Source of the DNA: Chelydra serpentina
Lineage: Eukaryota > Chordata > Testudines > Chelydridae
Length of the DNA stretch: 64,000 nucleotides
Reading direction: 5' to 3'
Assembly: GCA_037349315.1 (NCBI GenBank)
Contig: JBAIAC010000216.1
Coordinates: forward strand, 248,001 to 312,000
In this document: positions 42,718-53,539 of the stretch, piece after piece
Layout of the letters: the number at the start of each line of letters is the position of its first letter
How positions within the stretch are numbered: the first letter of the stretch is position 1
The notes under the pieces: generated by a model
What the model saw: only the letters and a program-made list of their open reading frames with translations
What the model was told of the DNA's origin: nothing
Databases searched by the model: none
Made by a program: the position numbers and the translations under genes

Positions 42718-43666
42718 CAGTGGTTCCCAAACTGGGGTTCGTGAACCCCTGGTGGTTCGCGGAATGTTACAGGGGGTTCTCAGGAAAAAATTCACTAATG
42801 GCTGACAGAGCTATCTCTAGGGACCCCAGGCAGCACGGGGTCAGCAGCCCAGAGCCCCTGGACTTCCAAGAGCTAAGCAGATCAAAGCAAGTATATCTAT
42901 CACACTGAGGAGATTTAAACTTCAAGACTCCTTATAAGAAATGGAAAGGGAGGTAGATATTTTTTGCTGTTTTTTAAATTAAATAGGCAGCTAGTATTGT
43001 TTTTTAAATTATTACGAAGAACAAGTTTAAGCTTTGTTGTAACGTGTGTTGTTTGCCTGGACTGCTCAAGACATGAATGCTTGTGTAGGAGGAACTCTTT
43101 GCCCAGGTCTACATTGGGGGCGGAGGGGGGAATCGACCCAAGATATGCAATTTCAGCTACGGGAATAGTGTAGCTGTAGTCGACGTATCTTAGATCGACT
43201 TACCTCGGTATCCTCACAGCGGTGAGTCAACCGCTGCTATTGCTAGACTAGATGTGATAAATTGACCCCTGAGAGATCGATCTCAGTGTAGACCTGCCTT
43301 TTGAGTTGACTTCTTAAATACCTTCATGCTGTTTCACATCTGATACTCCTTGATGAAACATAGGAGCCCTGTCTTATAACAGGCTTATTCAAAGTGATAC
43401 AAGCTACGAAAGTGAGATCTTGGAAGAGTGTTGCCATTTTCATAATGTAATAAAAATACTGTAATGATAAATAATAATTAATAATAATTAGTGTGTAATA
43501 AGCATGTCATAAAAACAAATTTTATATTTCCAAGATCACTGCTTTAAAAATTTATACTCCGGTAAAGGAGAAAATCCCTGGAAATATTCATTTTTAAGAG
43601 GGGGTTCGTGAGACTTAACATTTTAGTGAAAGGGGTTCACAGGTTGTTAAAGTTTGGGAACCACTG
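42718..43666. mobile_element. hAT element with exact 8-bp duplication
   Basis: Ends CAGTGGTTCCCAAACTGGGG and (reverse complement) CAGTGGTTCCCAAACTTTAA; flanked by CCCTAGAG at 42710-42717 and 43667-43674. 949 bp, no transposase, holds a nested MITE. Confidence 0.92.
43101..43298. mobile_element. Harbinger-like MITE inside the hAT element
   Basis: Ends GCCCAGGTCTACA and (reverse complement) GGCAGGTCTACACT, flanked by TTT on both sides (43098-43100, 43299-43301). Contains TCAGCTAC...GTAGCTG inverted blocks as in 36407-36692. Confidence 0.75.
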
Positions 43667-44441
43667 CCCTAGAGAGTGTGTTATGATTTTGGTTTACACT
43701 TAGCCATTTGTTTTCCAGTATTCTTACACATTAGCACTCCAATCTCTTTGCTTTGTTAATAAACGTATTTTTCTGTTTACTATAAATAGACCTAAAGTGC
43801 TGTGTGTTCTGTGGAGCGGGTTCCAAGGTCTAACAAGGAAGTTGGGGGACCCTGTTCCTTTGGGAGCTGCAGGTCTGGGAATTCTGTGAGTGTTTGGTGA
43901 TCGGGGCTGGTCACTCCACAGGGACACTCAGATGGGTCGGGGGTAAGTGTATGCCTATCACTCCCTGTACGGAGGCCTGTGGCAACCTGGAAGGCAGTGC
44001 TTGTGCTGCCAGAGGCTGGGGAATTCAGGGAGTAACCCCCGGCAGGCACTTCCTCACACTAAGGGCAGGTGGGGGTGAGGTGCCTCACAACCTTGGGAAG
44101 CATCACACCCACCCCACCCCTCTCCCAAGCCTATTGTCAGGACCAGGCTGTGGGAAGCCTGTGTGCACTGGTCAGCTGCTAAGTTTTAGTCAGGAGGTGA
44201 GTAGGTGAGCTGGGTCAAAATGCCAGACACCAAGTTGTAGGCAGCAGGCAGCTAGCAGAGTCTGGGTCGAGTCAGGTCAGGAGTTCAGGAAGTTGGGGTC
44301 TGGCGCCAGATTATAGACATCAAGCAAAGTCAAAGAAAAACCAGGGTCAGAAGCTCAAGTCTAGGGCCTACAACAAGCAGGGTCTGGAGCAGAAGCAACC
44401 TGTGTGGTTGCTCAGACAGCTCCTCATGATGGCTTCCTGGT

Positions 44442-45228
44442 CAGGGGCGGCTCTAACAATTTTGCCGCCCCAAGCAGTTGCCGCCGTGGCAATTTGGCGG
44501 TAGGTCCGCCGTTCTTCCCACCACCGAATTGCCGCTGCGGCGGGTGAGAATGGGGCGGCAGTCTGAGTCCTGCAGTGGACCTGCCGCCGAATTGCCACTG
44601 CAGGACTTGAACTGGAGCCGGGGACGGGGCTGCCCCTCTGCGGCAGCGATCACAGCCGCACTGCCGCCCTCATGCTGCCCCCCCAGGGGGTGGTCTCTGG
44701 TGCTGTCCGGAGGGGGCATGGCACCCCCTCCCCACAGGCACCAGCTCGTCTGGCTCCCTCCTCGCCGCTTCGCTGCTAAGGGCTGTTGCGGCTGACTGGG
44801 CGCGCGCGACTCCGTCCCCCTCTACCCACCCATTGCTGGCGCGCGCATGGCACCTACTCCTCCCCACTCTTCCCCATCCCCATTTGCCTGGCGGTGTTGC
44901 GGCGCGAGCCCCGCCCCCGCTCCCCTCCACACAGACCTGCAACTGTTGCTGCGCGACCGGGAAGAGGGGCTCAGGTGCAGAGGTGGGGAAGAGCGCGCGA
45001 GAGAGAGACAGTTGTCCCTGGTGCTGGCTGAGGAGGTGGGTGGGGCGCCTGCTTCTCCTGTGCAAATGCAGCAGCGAGTCCCAAGTCCGAGTCCCGGGGT
45101 GACAATTTGGCGGTGGGAAGATCGGCGGACCTGCCGCCGAATTGCCGCTGCGGGACTCGAACTGCCTCCCCGTTATTGATGCCGCCACAAGCACCAGCTT
45201 GGAAAGCTGATGCCTGGAGCTTGCCCTG
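44442..45228. mobile_element. hAT non-autonomous element, GC-rich
   Basis: Starts CAGGGGCGGCTCTAAC and ends CCTGGAGCTTGCCCTG, flanked by TTCCTGGT (44434-44441) and TTCCTGTT (45229-45236), seven of eight bases equal. Internal repeats of GACCTGCCGCCGAATTGCCG occur near both ends. Open frames here are by-products of GC-richness. Confidence 0.8.
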
Positions 45229-45306
45229 TTCCTGTTTTAAATACTAGCATCAGCCAATACTTGGGCTGTGAGGGGCCACCACCACTCAGGCCCTGCTGGG
45301 TATTAC

Positions 45307-46100
45307 CAGGGCCGGTGCAAGGATATTTTGCGCCCTAGGCAAAAATTCCACCTTGCGCCCCCTCCCCCCGCCCCTCCCCCACCCCTATCCACTCCCTCCC
45401 ACTTGCTGCCCCCTGACTGCCCCCCACAGAACTCCCAACCCATCCACCCCCCCTGCTCCTTGTCCCCTGATCACCCCTCCCAGGACTCCACCCCCTAGCT
45501 AAGCCTCCCTTCTCCTTGTCCCTGACTGCCCCCTCCTGAGACCCCCCCCCACCCTAACTGCTCCCCTAGAACTCCATCCCCTACCTGTCCCCTGACTGCC
45601 ACAACCCCTATCCACACCCCCGCCCCCTGACAGACCGCTGGGACTCCCATGCCTATCCAACCACTGCCTGTCCCCTGACTCCCCCCCCCCCCCCCAGAAC
45701 CTCTGACCCATCTAATCCCCCCTGCTCCCTGTCCCCTGACTGCCCCAACCCCTCTCCACACCCCTGCCCCCTGACATGCCCCCCCAGAACTCCCGACCAA
45801 TCGACCCCCCCTTCCCGCTCCCTGTCCCTTGATTGCCCCCTCCAGAGACCCCCTGCCCCGTCTCCAACCACCTGGCACACTGCCTCAGACACGCTGCCAG
45901 CTGCGCTCCCGCGCGGATCGCACAGCCCAAGCCCGGCCCCTGCCGTTCTGGGCTGCAGGGCAGGGGAGGAAGAGGAGGGGAGGGGCAGAGCTCTAGAGTT
46001 GCCGGAGGCCCCGATGCCAGCAGCCAGCCGGCAATCTGGGCTGTTGGGGGTGTGACTGCTCCCCGCTAGTGGCACCACAGCCGTTGCAGGGCTGCTGCCC
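45307..46100. mobile_element. hAT-like C-rich element, cut by the G2 LTR
   Basis: Starts CAGGGCCGGTGCAAGG, the terminal repeat seen at 32774, and continues with C-rich tandem units (CCCTGACTGCCCC, TCCACACCCC). Its right end is not seen; the LTR of G2 begins at 46101. Confidence 0.65.
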
Positions 46101-46672
46101 TGTCACGGAGTGTGGGGGAGTCAACGCCTGCACCCCTCTTCCCCGGATTCACTGGGAGTCTCCGCCAGCCAGTAGAACAGAAGGTTTATTAGAGATGCCA
46201 GGAACACAGTCCAAACAGAGCTTGTCAGTACAACCAGGACCCCTCAGTCGGGCCCTTCCGGGGGGCAGGGAGCTTAGACCCCAGCCTGGGGCTCCCTGCG
46301 TTTTTCCCCACAGCTCCAAAAGGGGGCAGGGAGGCCAGACTCTGTCTGCGCTTCCCTCCATGTTCCCCAGCCAGCCCAAACTGAAACTGTCCAGCCCCGC
46401 CTCTCCCTTTGTCTCCTTCCCGGGCCAGGAGGTCACCTGATCCCTTTGTTCGAACACCTTCAGCTCACACCTTTGCAGGGGAGGGGCTGGGGCCATCAGT
46501 TGCTAGGAGACAGAGTGTCAGCCATTCTCTGTGTCCAGGCCTCTGCCCTAGGGCTCTGTAACAATCATGCACCCTTGTCCCACCACCTAGATACTCAAGC
46601 ACTGCATAGGGGAAACCGAGGCACCCACCCAGTACTCAGGGAAAACATTAACAACAGTCCTATTTCATCACA
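46101..46672 (-). mobile_element. 3' LTR of Gypsy-like element G2
   Basis: On the minus strand it runs from TGTGATGAAATAGG (46672) to CACTCCGTGACA (46101), 572 bp, TG...CA ends. It directly follows the polypurine tract, which defines it as the 3' LTR of G2. Confidence 0.8.
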
Positions 46673-46690
46673 TCTCTCCCACCTTTGAGA
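46673..46690 (-). promoter_or_regulatory. Polypurine tract of G2
   Basis: Minus strand TCTCAAAGGTGGGAGAGA immediately before the LTR TG. Such tracts prime plus-strand DNA synthesis in LTR retrotransposons. Confidence 0.75.
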
Positions 46691-48432
46691 CCGAACTGAG
46701 CGGGGTCATTTTGCCAGTGACCTGGGGAAGTTCGAACCTGGTCACACCAGGCCGTTACAGTTCGACGTCCTCTCTTAGCTCGGGTGTGCTTGATGGCACC
46801 CGCAGGCCGCATGTGGAAAGGTTTATGCGGCCCGTGCCCTTTTTCCATCCCCAAACCTCTGGGGTTCAAGCTGAGATCGGGTCTTCTCCCAGTGCTCCAG
46901 TCTGGAGGGCTGTAATTCGGGCTCTCTTGGTTAACAGCCTCGCTCTTGATCTGGTCCCCTCTCTGACCACATCTCTCTGTCACTAGCTGCTCGGCATCGG
47001 CCCCTTTTCCTGGATGCAGCCACGTCGGGGCGAGGTGGTGAATATACACTGTAAAGCGCCACCCAAATAGATCCGGCTGCTGCTTCTTAAGGGCCTGCAC
47101 CATGGCCAGGCATTCCCTCTCTATGGCCTGACCGTTCTGCCTCCAGGGCAGCAGCTCCTTGCTCAGATACCCAATGGGGTGTCTCCCCCACTTTGCATAG
47201 GCCTGCAACAGCACCGCGCACAGCCCTGTGTCTGAGGTTTCGGTGACCACTGTACAGGGCTTGGCCCGGTCTGGGTTTACTCGATCTATTGGGCCCTGGA
47301 TTAGAGCCTCCTTCAGCGCACAGAGAGCCCTCTGGCCCTGCTTGGTCCAGACTGCCTCGTCTGGCTTCCCCTTCTTAACTAGCTCTGTGATGGGTGCAGC
47401 TAGGGAGCTAAAGGGGGGTACAAACCTCTGGTAGTACCCCGCCATCCCGCTATAGGCCTGGACCTTGTTCTGGGGAACAGGCCAAACTCTGATCACCTCC
47501 ACCTTGGCCACCCCTGTGCTGTTGAATGACTGGTTCACCTCTAAAGCCAGCATGTCCTTGGCCTCTCTCTCCAGGTTCTGGGCTCTTTTCCCAGTTATTC
47601 TGAATGGGGGACACCTGATGGGAGGATGGGCTCCCATCTCAGGGGAGAGATCCACCAGGAGGTCTTCCCCCTTCTCCTCCCAATCATCCCTCACCGGTTC
47701 TAGGGGTCCCCTTACTCTCCTCCCATACAGCAGCTCGAAAGGGAAACACCCTGGGGTTACCTGGGGCACTTCCCTGTGCCACAAGTGGGGCAGGTACTTG
47801 TCCCAGTTCTGCGGATGCTGATTTATAAAAGTCCTCAGCATCAGTCTCACGGTCCCATGAAATTTCTCCACCAGCGCGTTGGACTGAGGGTGATATGCCG
47901 AGGCCCAGGTGGGCCAGACCCCACCTTTCTCCCACACGCCCCGGAGCAGGGCTGACATGACCTCAGATCCCTGGTCTGTAAGGACCATGCTGGGGACCCC
48001 CACTCTATCCATAGCCACCTTTTGGAAAGGTTCCTCTCTGATGGGCAGGGACCTCCAGGGATCTTCTCCCTTACCCCGGGCCAGGTACAATAGCCGGTGA
48101 TGATACTTCTGGGGCCCCACCGGCTGCCTCCTGATTCCCCACAGTTCTACTTCCCCTTGGGAACCCCATTCCCGGCACAGGAATTCCTTCTCCCACAGGG
48201 ATCTGTCTCTGCAGCCTTCCCCAAGGGGGTTTGCAGCGCTGTGGCCAGCAAGTTCCCTCTGCTTCTCCAAGGCGGGATCCCTCTGCAGCTCACTGGCCAG
48301 GCCTGGGGTCACCGCCCTGCTGAGCCCTGTCCCTGGTGGCTCCCTCCCTGCCGTGGAATCACTTCCCGGCAGCACCTCTGGACCAGGCCAGCCTGGTTGG
48401 CAGCCGTCCTGCCTGCCTGTGTGTCCCCCCAC
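46690..48432 (-). pseudogene. G2 pol: integrase, then RT remnant and RNase H
   Basis: Long open frame with two internal deletions. First the integrase: LPIREEPFQKVAMDRVG, then directly GVPSMVLTDQGSEVM (about 55 residues missing, present in G1), then ASAYHPQSNALVEKFHGTVR with the third catalytic residue and the C-terminal block PFELLYGRRVRGPL. Next comes the start of RT (HPPIRCPPFRITGKRAQ), then a jump to the RT/RNase H junction (AKVEVIRVWPVPQNK, AGYYQRFVPPFSSLAAPITE); the RT core with YxDD is lost. RNase H has TETSDTGLCAVLLQ, where the catalytic Asp of the usual TDAS is Glu. So it is inactive. No RT lies between the protease region and integrase. Confidence 0.78.
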
Positions 48433-49793
48433 TCAGCTGGGGTCTCTGCTCCCCCCGTGCTCAGCGCTGCCCTGGCTGTCCCTGTGGGGCCAGGCAGCGA
48501 GCTCGCTGCTTTGCTCTCCGCATCAGAGCCAGCCTGAGCCCGCTCTCTGGTGTGCAGGGGGGCGGGGAGCATCTCTCTGTCCCACCGCACCCTAGGGGTC
48601 TGGTTACAGGCAGGCAGGTAACCGGGGCCTGGCAGCTCCTCCCCCCTGCCAGCCAGGTCATTTGCATTTTCACTGACCATTTCCCTCTTAGCCAATTGGT
48701 TCCCTGAGTTCAAATTCAAATCCTCGGCCGTTACAGGGCCAGGGCCTGGATCCTGTCCCAAAGATACACAGTCACCCCCCAACAGCACCTCACAGCTGAT
48801 ATCCTGGAGAACCCCAACCACCAGCCAGCCCGACCCCTCCTGGGTCTGTACAGGGATCTGGGCCATAGGCAGGGCGTATGGTTCCATCCCTGGGACCCTC
48901 ACCCAGGTCACACAGCCCCTCAGCATCTGGTGGGGGTGCACCATCCGGGGCCTGACCACAGTTCTCTCTGTCCCAGGGTCTCGCCACCCCAAGAATGTCT
49001 TTCCATTGACCACCACCTTCCGCTCCCATGGGGGGTCCATAGGGCTTGAGCCCAGGAGACTCCACGCAGACATACAGGTTGGGCCCAGGAGTGGAAATCC
49101 GTCCACCATCCCACCCATCTGGCTGACGGAGTTTACGGCCTTGGGACCCAGCAAGGGAGCTAGATCCCGGGGCTTTTCCGCAGCGTCTCCCTGGTTCAAA
49201 TCGCCAGCCTGCTCAAAGGCAGTGAGGTGGGCCTCCACATCCCCACTCACCCCCGGCCAGTCCCCTATGCCTCTCCGTTCCACCATCGCCAGTTCATGCT
49301 GCTGCTGCTGCTGCTGCTTCTCCTGTAGCCCTTTCTCAGGCTCTCGCTGTCTCTCTCAGTCCTCTTGCTCTCTCGGACTCAACTCAAGTCCCATCTGTCT
49401 CCGATCCCCTGCTGGGGAACCCGATCGTGAAGACCCCCATCTGGTTGGGGATGCCAGGCTACCGTTCCAGCTGCTCCCAGATCCTGCTGTAGCCCCATCG
49501 GGGTCAGGAATCTGCTCCTTAGAATGGTCATCCTCCTCCAGCTGCACGATTAACTGTGGTTTGGTGAACTTCCCAATGCGTATCCCTCTCTTTTTGCACA
49601 GGGTTACAATGCTTCTTTTAAGGAGAAAGTGATACGCCATCACTTCACTGCTCCCAAGTTGCTGTGGGTTCGCAGGCTGGTGTGCTCTTAGCTCCCCATG
49701 GTTTCCAGGATGAACCCCAAGTGTTCCAGCCCTTCTCCAGGTCACCGCCTTTTTGCCAGGGTTGAGCTGCAGCTCCTCTGCCCCTGGCTCCAC
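48433..49793 (-). pseudogene. G2 gag and protease region
   Basis: Two frames on the minus strand. 49793-49356 holds MAYHFLLKRSIVTLCKKRGI and TKPQLIVQLEEDD, which resembles a SAP-like helix-extended-helix motif, and ends in a TGA. 49286-48433 continues from the polyglutamine region with ELAMVERRGIGDWPGVSGD and, in the protease-like part, ALPMAQIPVQTQEGSGWLVV and CEVLLGGDCVSLGQ. The catalytic DTG was not found. Followed by a proline/glycine-rich linker to integrase. Confidence 0.65.
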
Positions 49794-49990
49794 TCACGGC
49801 ACCCCCAGGGGGAACCCTGTCACTGCAAAAATCCTTTTCTCTCCCAGGGCCAAGCCGCAGGCTCCTCTGCCCCTGGGACTGCTCACTGCAGCCCCCAGGG
49901 GGACCCCATCATTGCACAGTCCTTCTCGCTGGTCACACACTCCCAGGGGTTAAGCGTAGCTCCTCCGCTCCCCGAAACCGCTCCTCTGTG
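49756..49990. repeat. Tandem units of about 90 bases, G2 leader
   Basis: The block GCTCCTCTGCCCCTGG...CTCAC...GCA(C/G)CCCCAGGGGG recurs twice well and a third time poorly. It is at the 5' side of G2 and could be leader or LTR sequence. Confidence 0.55.
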
Positions 49991-49995
49991 AGCCT

Positions 49996-51128
49996 TCAGC
50001 ACGCCTGGTCCCCGTTAGCCCCCCTTCGTTCTACTGCTCCCCAGTTACTTACTGCAGGAAGCGCCGTTCCTGGGGTGCAGAACATCCCACCGCTACCACC
50101 CATGTCCACTCCCCTGCAAAGGTCAGGGGAGTGGACATGGGAGGCAGGCTGCCAAGTGTGCTCTTTGGGGCTGTAGCCTTCCCTGTCCAACAGATAGTAC
50201 AGGTGGCCATGCATCCAGTGGGAATCTAGGATGGCATGCACTTGGTATTCCTCATGATCCTGGCTTTCCACTGGTTGGGGCAGTGGTGTGGTTTGGTCAG
50301 TGAAGGGCTTCAGAAGGGAAACATGAAAAACTGGGTATATTTGGAGAGACTGGGGAAGCTGTAGTTTAAAGATAACTGGGCTGATCTGATGGGAAGAGTC
50401 CCATATTGGGAAGAGTCCCAGGAACTCGTGGTCCAATTTCCAGGAGGGTCGACTGGTCTGGAGATGTTTGGTGGTGGAGATGTGAACACTGAGGCTTCTT
50501 TTTGCCCATGATCCACGTGCCTCTTGTAAGCCTTCTTCACCTTTTCTAGGTGATTACTGAGTTCCTCCTGAATAAGATGGATCTGCTGGCCCCTGTTGGT
50601 GGTGGCAGGGTTTGGGAGATCAAGTCAAAATGGGGGTGGAACCAGTAATTAGCAAAGAAGGGGCTCTGACCTTAACCAGTGTTGTTATATGAAAATGCTG
50701 CGTATGGCCAGAGCATGAGCCAGTTATCCTGGTGATAATTTATGAAACACTCAAGTACTGCTCCAGCACTTGGTTCACCTATTCAGTTTGTCCATCTATT
50801 TGGGGGTGGTATGTAGTGGAGACGGATATGCAGATGTTCAGTAGCCAGAATGCTTTATGCTAGAAGTGAGAGGTGATCTGTGGGCCTTGGCTAGAAACTA
50901 TATGGTCTGGGAGTCCATGGAGCTGAACCATGTTGCGCAGCAGGAGTTGGGTGGTAGTCTTGGCAGAGGGCAGGTGGTTGCAGGGGATGAAGTGGGTCAT
51001 TTAAGTCAAGCAGTCCATGGCCATTAAGACTACGGTGTGGCCATCAGATATTGGGAGTTCCACAATGAAGTCTAGGCTGATGACAGACCAAGGCCTACAT
51101 GGAGACTCCAGTGGTACTAAGGTGCCAA
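49996..51128 (-). pseudogene. Chromodomain-Gypsy integrase remnant
   Basis: Second Gypsy lineage, antisense. From 51128 leftward, with many stops: SVISLDFIVELPISDGH (first Asp), LHGLPDHIVSSQGPQ (second Asp replaced by Ser), TTYHPQIDGQTE (third residue Glu). Then KVKKAYKRHVD, YTQFFMFPF/FHVSLLKPF, and a chromodomain-like end: EEYQVHAILDSHWMHGHLYY, DREGYSPKEHTWQPASHV. Chromodomain integrases target chromatin marks. gag, RT and LTRs are absent. Confidence 0.8.
50099..50141. repeat. Perfect inverted repeat, 18-bp arms
   Basis: Left arm 50099-50116 (CCCATGTCCACTCCCCTG), 7-base loop, right arm 50124-50141 its exact reverse complement. It lies at the end of the chromodomain-integrase frame. Confidence 0.9.
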
Positions 51129-51132
51129 GGGG

Positions 51133-51186
51133 TCTAATCATAAGAATGGCCATATTGGGTCAGACTAATGGTCCATCTAGCATAGT
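51133..51186 (-). mobile_element. CR1-type 3' end fragment, older subfamily
   Basis: CATAAGAATGGCCATATTGG followed by GTCAGACTAATGGTCCATC, the antisense 3' end of the same CR1 subfamily as 61572-62955. Only about 54 bases. Confidence 0.7.
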
Positions 51187-51660
51187 GGATCTCAAACTTA
51201 TTTGATCATGCCCCCCTTCTTTATGTTTGTAGTAGTTTAGTCCCCACAAACCGCCTGCCACACAAGTACATATACCAATAGAAAAATAATCAACATGCAA
51301 CTCTCACAAAATATTTTAAAAAGTAAGGCATTGATTCAAACAGGGCATTTAAGTATATAGTAATGTAAAGTTTAAGTGAGATGCTGCTTACTGGCTGTTA
51401 CTGTTGTTACTAGTGTTATGGGTGTGCCTGTTTTTTGGAGAAGAGCAATTTCATCCTGGGTGGGATGTTTGAGACAGCTATCCGGAAATCCTATTTTGTG
51501 TGACAATGAGATCATTGTTTGTTTTTGATGTAAACTAGGGCAGACAAAGCTGTTTCACATAAGTAGGCAGATGCAAAAAGAATTAAGATATTCATTGCAG
51601 CTATTAATAACACTGGATAATCCCCAGCAATTGACAGCCAGAACTCACTTAGTGTAGACA
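51187..51660. other. Unassigned AT-rich repeat-like segment
   Basis: Starts near GTGGATCTCAAACTTATTTG, which recalls hAT ends of the CAGTGGTTCTCAAAC kind, but the opposite end was not found. No genes. Confidence 0.3.
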
Positions 51661-51676
51661 GCCTGGTCTACACTAA

Positions 51677-52509
51677 GGCCTTGGCTACACTTGCAGATGT
51701 ACAGCGCTGTTAGTTAAACCCATGTTCGTACAGCTGAGTAGGGAAAGCGCTGCAGCCTTTCCACACTGGCAGCCACCAGCGCAGTAACTACCACTGACGT
51801 GGCTACATTTGCGGCACTTGCAGCTGTATTGGGAGCGGTGCATTATGGGCATTCAGGTAGCTGCAACGTGCTTTTCAAATGGGGGGGGGTGAGGGGGACT
51901 TTGACAGGGAGCGTTTTGAGAGAGAGTGTGGGTTTTTGAAATCTCCACAGAGTGTCAGCTCATTATTTCCACACCTCCACATCCCCTGCCTCTCTCTCAA
52001 TCACTGAAAGCAAACAGCAGGGGCTTTGTTTGTTTTTAAAGAGCAGATAAAAGAGAGGAAACGGAGCCTTCCCCCTCCCCCCCCGCCGTTCTTCTCCCCC
52101 CCCCCCCCCTGTGCAAGGCATTCCTAACGGAGCTGCCGGCATTTGCTGCCGGCATTCCTAACGGAGCCCCTCCCCTCTTTCCCACCCTCTGCCTGCAAAA
52201 AGTAGCTGTGGTTGTAAAGCTGTGTTTCTAGCAGTTCCAGACGGAGCTCTGAACTCCAACCCAGAAGTGCCGTTTCAAAACAAAGCAGCTTCCGGAGATC
52301 AGTAACTGCGTTGTTCCTCGGCTACACTGAAAGACCAACGTTCCACCCACTTCGCAACAGTTGCTATTTCTCTCAGGGAGGTGGAGTACATGCAGCACTG
52401 TATCTGAGGAGATACAGCGTAGCACGTGCCTTGCAAGTGTAGCCAGTTAATGAGTTACAGCGCTGCCAGCAGTTTTATTGCGCTGTAACTTGTAAGTGTA
52501 GCCAAGGCC
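51677..52509. mobile_element. Harbinger subfamily-B MITE in the terminal repeat of copy 4
   Basis: 833 bp with ends GGCCTTGGCTACACTTG and its complement CAAGTGTAGCCAAGGCC variant, flanked by TAA at 51674-51676 and 52510-52512. Its ends match those of Harbinger copy 5, so it is a deletion derivative of that subfamily. Poly(C) runs at about 52070-52110. Confidence 0.9.
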
Positions 52510-52884
52510 TAAGAGTTTATGTCGAATTTAGCAGCGTTAAATTGAATTAACCCTGCACCCATCCACACAACAACGCCATTTATTTCGACATAAAGGGCTC
52601 TTAAAATCGATTGCTGTACTCCTCCCCGACGAGGGGATTAGCGCTAAAATCGATATGGCTGTGTCGAATTAGGGTTAGTGTGGACGGAATTTGACGGTAT
52701 TGGTCTCCGGGAGCTATCCCACAGTGCACCACTGTGACCTCTCTGGACAGCAGTCCGAGCTCGGATGCTCTGCCCAGGTACACAGGAAAAGCCCCGGGAA
52801 CATTTGAATTTCATTTCCTGTTTGGCCAGTTTGAATTTTATTTCCTGTTTGGCCATCATGGCGAGCTCAGCAGCACTGGTAACA

Positions 52885-53440
52885 ATGCAGAGCTCTTCAG
52901 CAGAGGTGACCATGCAATCCCAGAATTGAAAGAGGGCTCCAGCATGGACAGAACGGGAGGTGTTAGATCTGATAGCTCTAGGCGGAGATGAATCCATGCT
53001 ATCAGAACTACGATCGAAAAAACGGAATACCAATATCTATGAGAAAATCTCTAAGGCCATGATGGACAGAGGATACAGCAGGGATGCAACGCAGTGCCAT
53101 GTGAAAATTAAGGAGCTGAGACAAGAGTACCAGAAGACCAAAGAGTCAAATGGACGCTCCGGGTCACAGCCCCAGACATGCCGCTTCTACGCTGTGCTGC
53201 ATGCCATCCTACGGGGGGCCGCCAACACTACCCCACCCCTGTCCGTGGACTCCGATGATGGGGTATTCTCGTCAGCGGATGGGGAAGATGATGAAGGAGA
53301 TGATGAGGACGAGGTAGTTGACAACGCTTTGCACGCCGATTTCCCCGAAAGCCAGAAACTCTTCCTCACCCTGACAGAGATACCCTCCCAACCCTCCCAA
53401 GGTGGTATCCCGGATCATGAAGCCAGAGAAGGCACATCAG
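52885..53440 (+). pseudogene. Harbinger copy 4 Myb-like protein, exon 1 (one stop)
   Basis: From ATG 52885; after QSQN an in-frame TGA (52927-52929) stands where copies 1 and 2 have Arg. The domain then reads open: KRAPAWTEREVLDLIA, KRNTNIYEKISKAMMDRGYS, CHVKIKELRQEYQKTKESNG, acidic linker DGEDDEGDDEDEV, and donor CATCAG/GTGAGT at 53440/53441. The second exon is missing because the element is truncated. Confidence 0.78.
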
Positions 53441-53539
53441 GTGAGTGTATTTTTGAATTGAAAAGACATGATTTAAAAGCAAGTGATTTTAATGATTACT
53501 TTGCCCTGAGGACTTGGGATGCATTCTTTGCCAGTACAG

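Larger units (their letters stand above)
42085..44130. mobile_element. LTR-like sequence split by a hAT element
   Basis: 42085-42709 shares CAATATTCATAACTCCAGGT, ATGATACATGCATACAAATA and related blocks with the LTR families at 3102 and 28047. 43667-44130 contains TTAATAAACG, a possible poly(A) signal. The two may be one LTR; ends are not clear. Confidence 0.4.
46101..49990 (-). mobile_element. Gypsy-like element G2, integrase-before-RT order
   Basis: Antisense LTR retrotransposon. Reading right to left: gag with polyglutamine, protease-like region, integrase, part of RT, RNase H, polypurine tract and 3' LTR. The 5' LTR is not identified and the left boundary near 49990 is uncertain. Placing integrase upstream of RT is the order reported for Gmr1-like Ty3/Gypsy elements of deuterostomes. 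G1 (1-5308) is a second copy of this family. Confidence 0.8.

Noticed and set aside
44670..45194. 174-codon antisense frame and overlapping frames
   Set aside because: GC-rich hAT element; several frames open on both strands with no domain.
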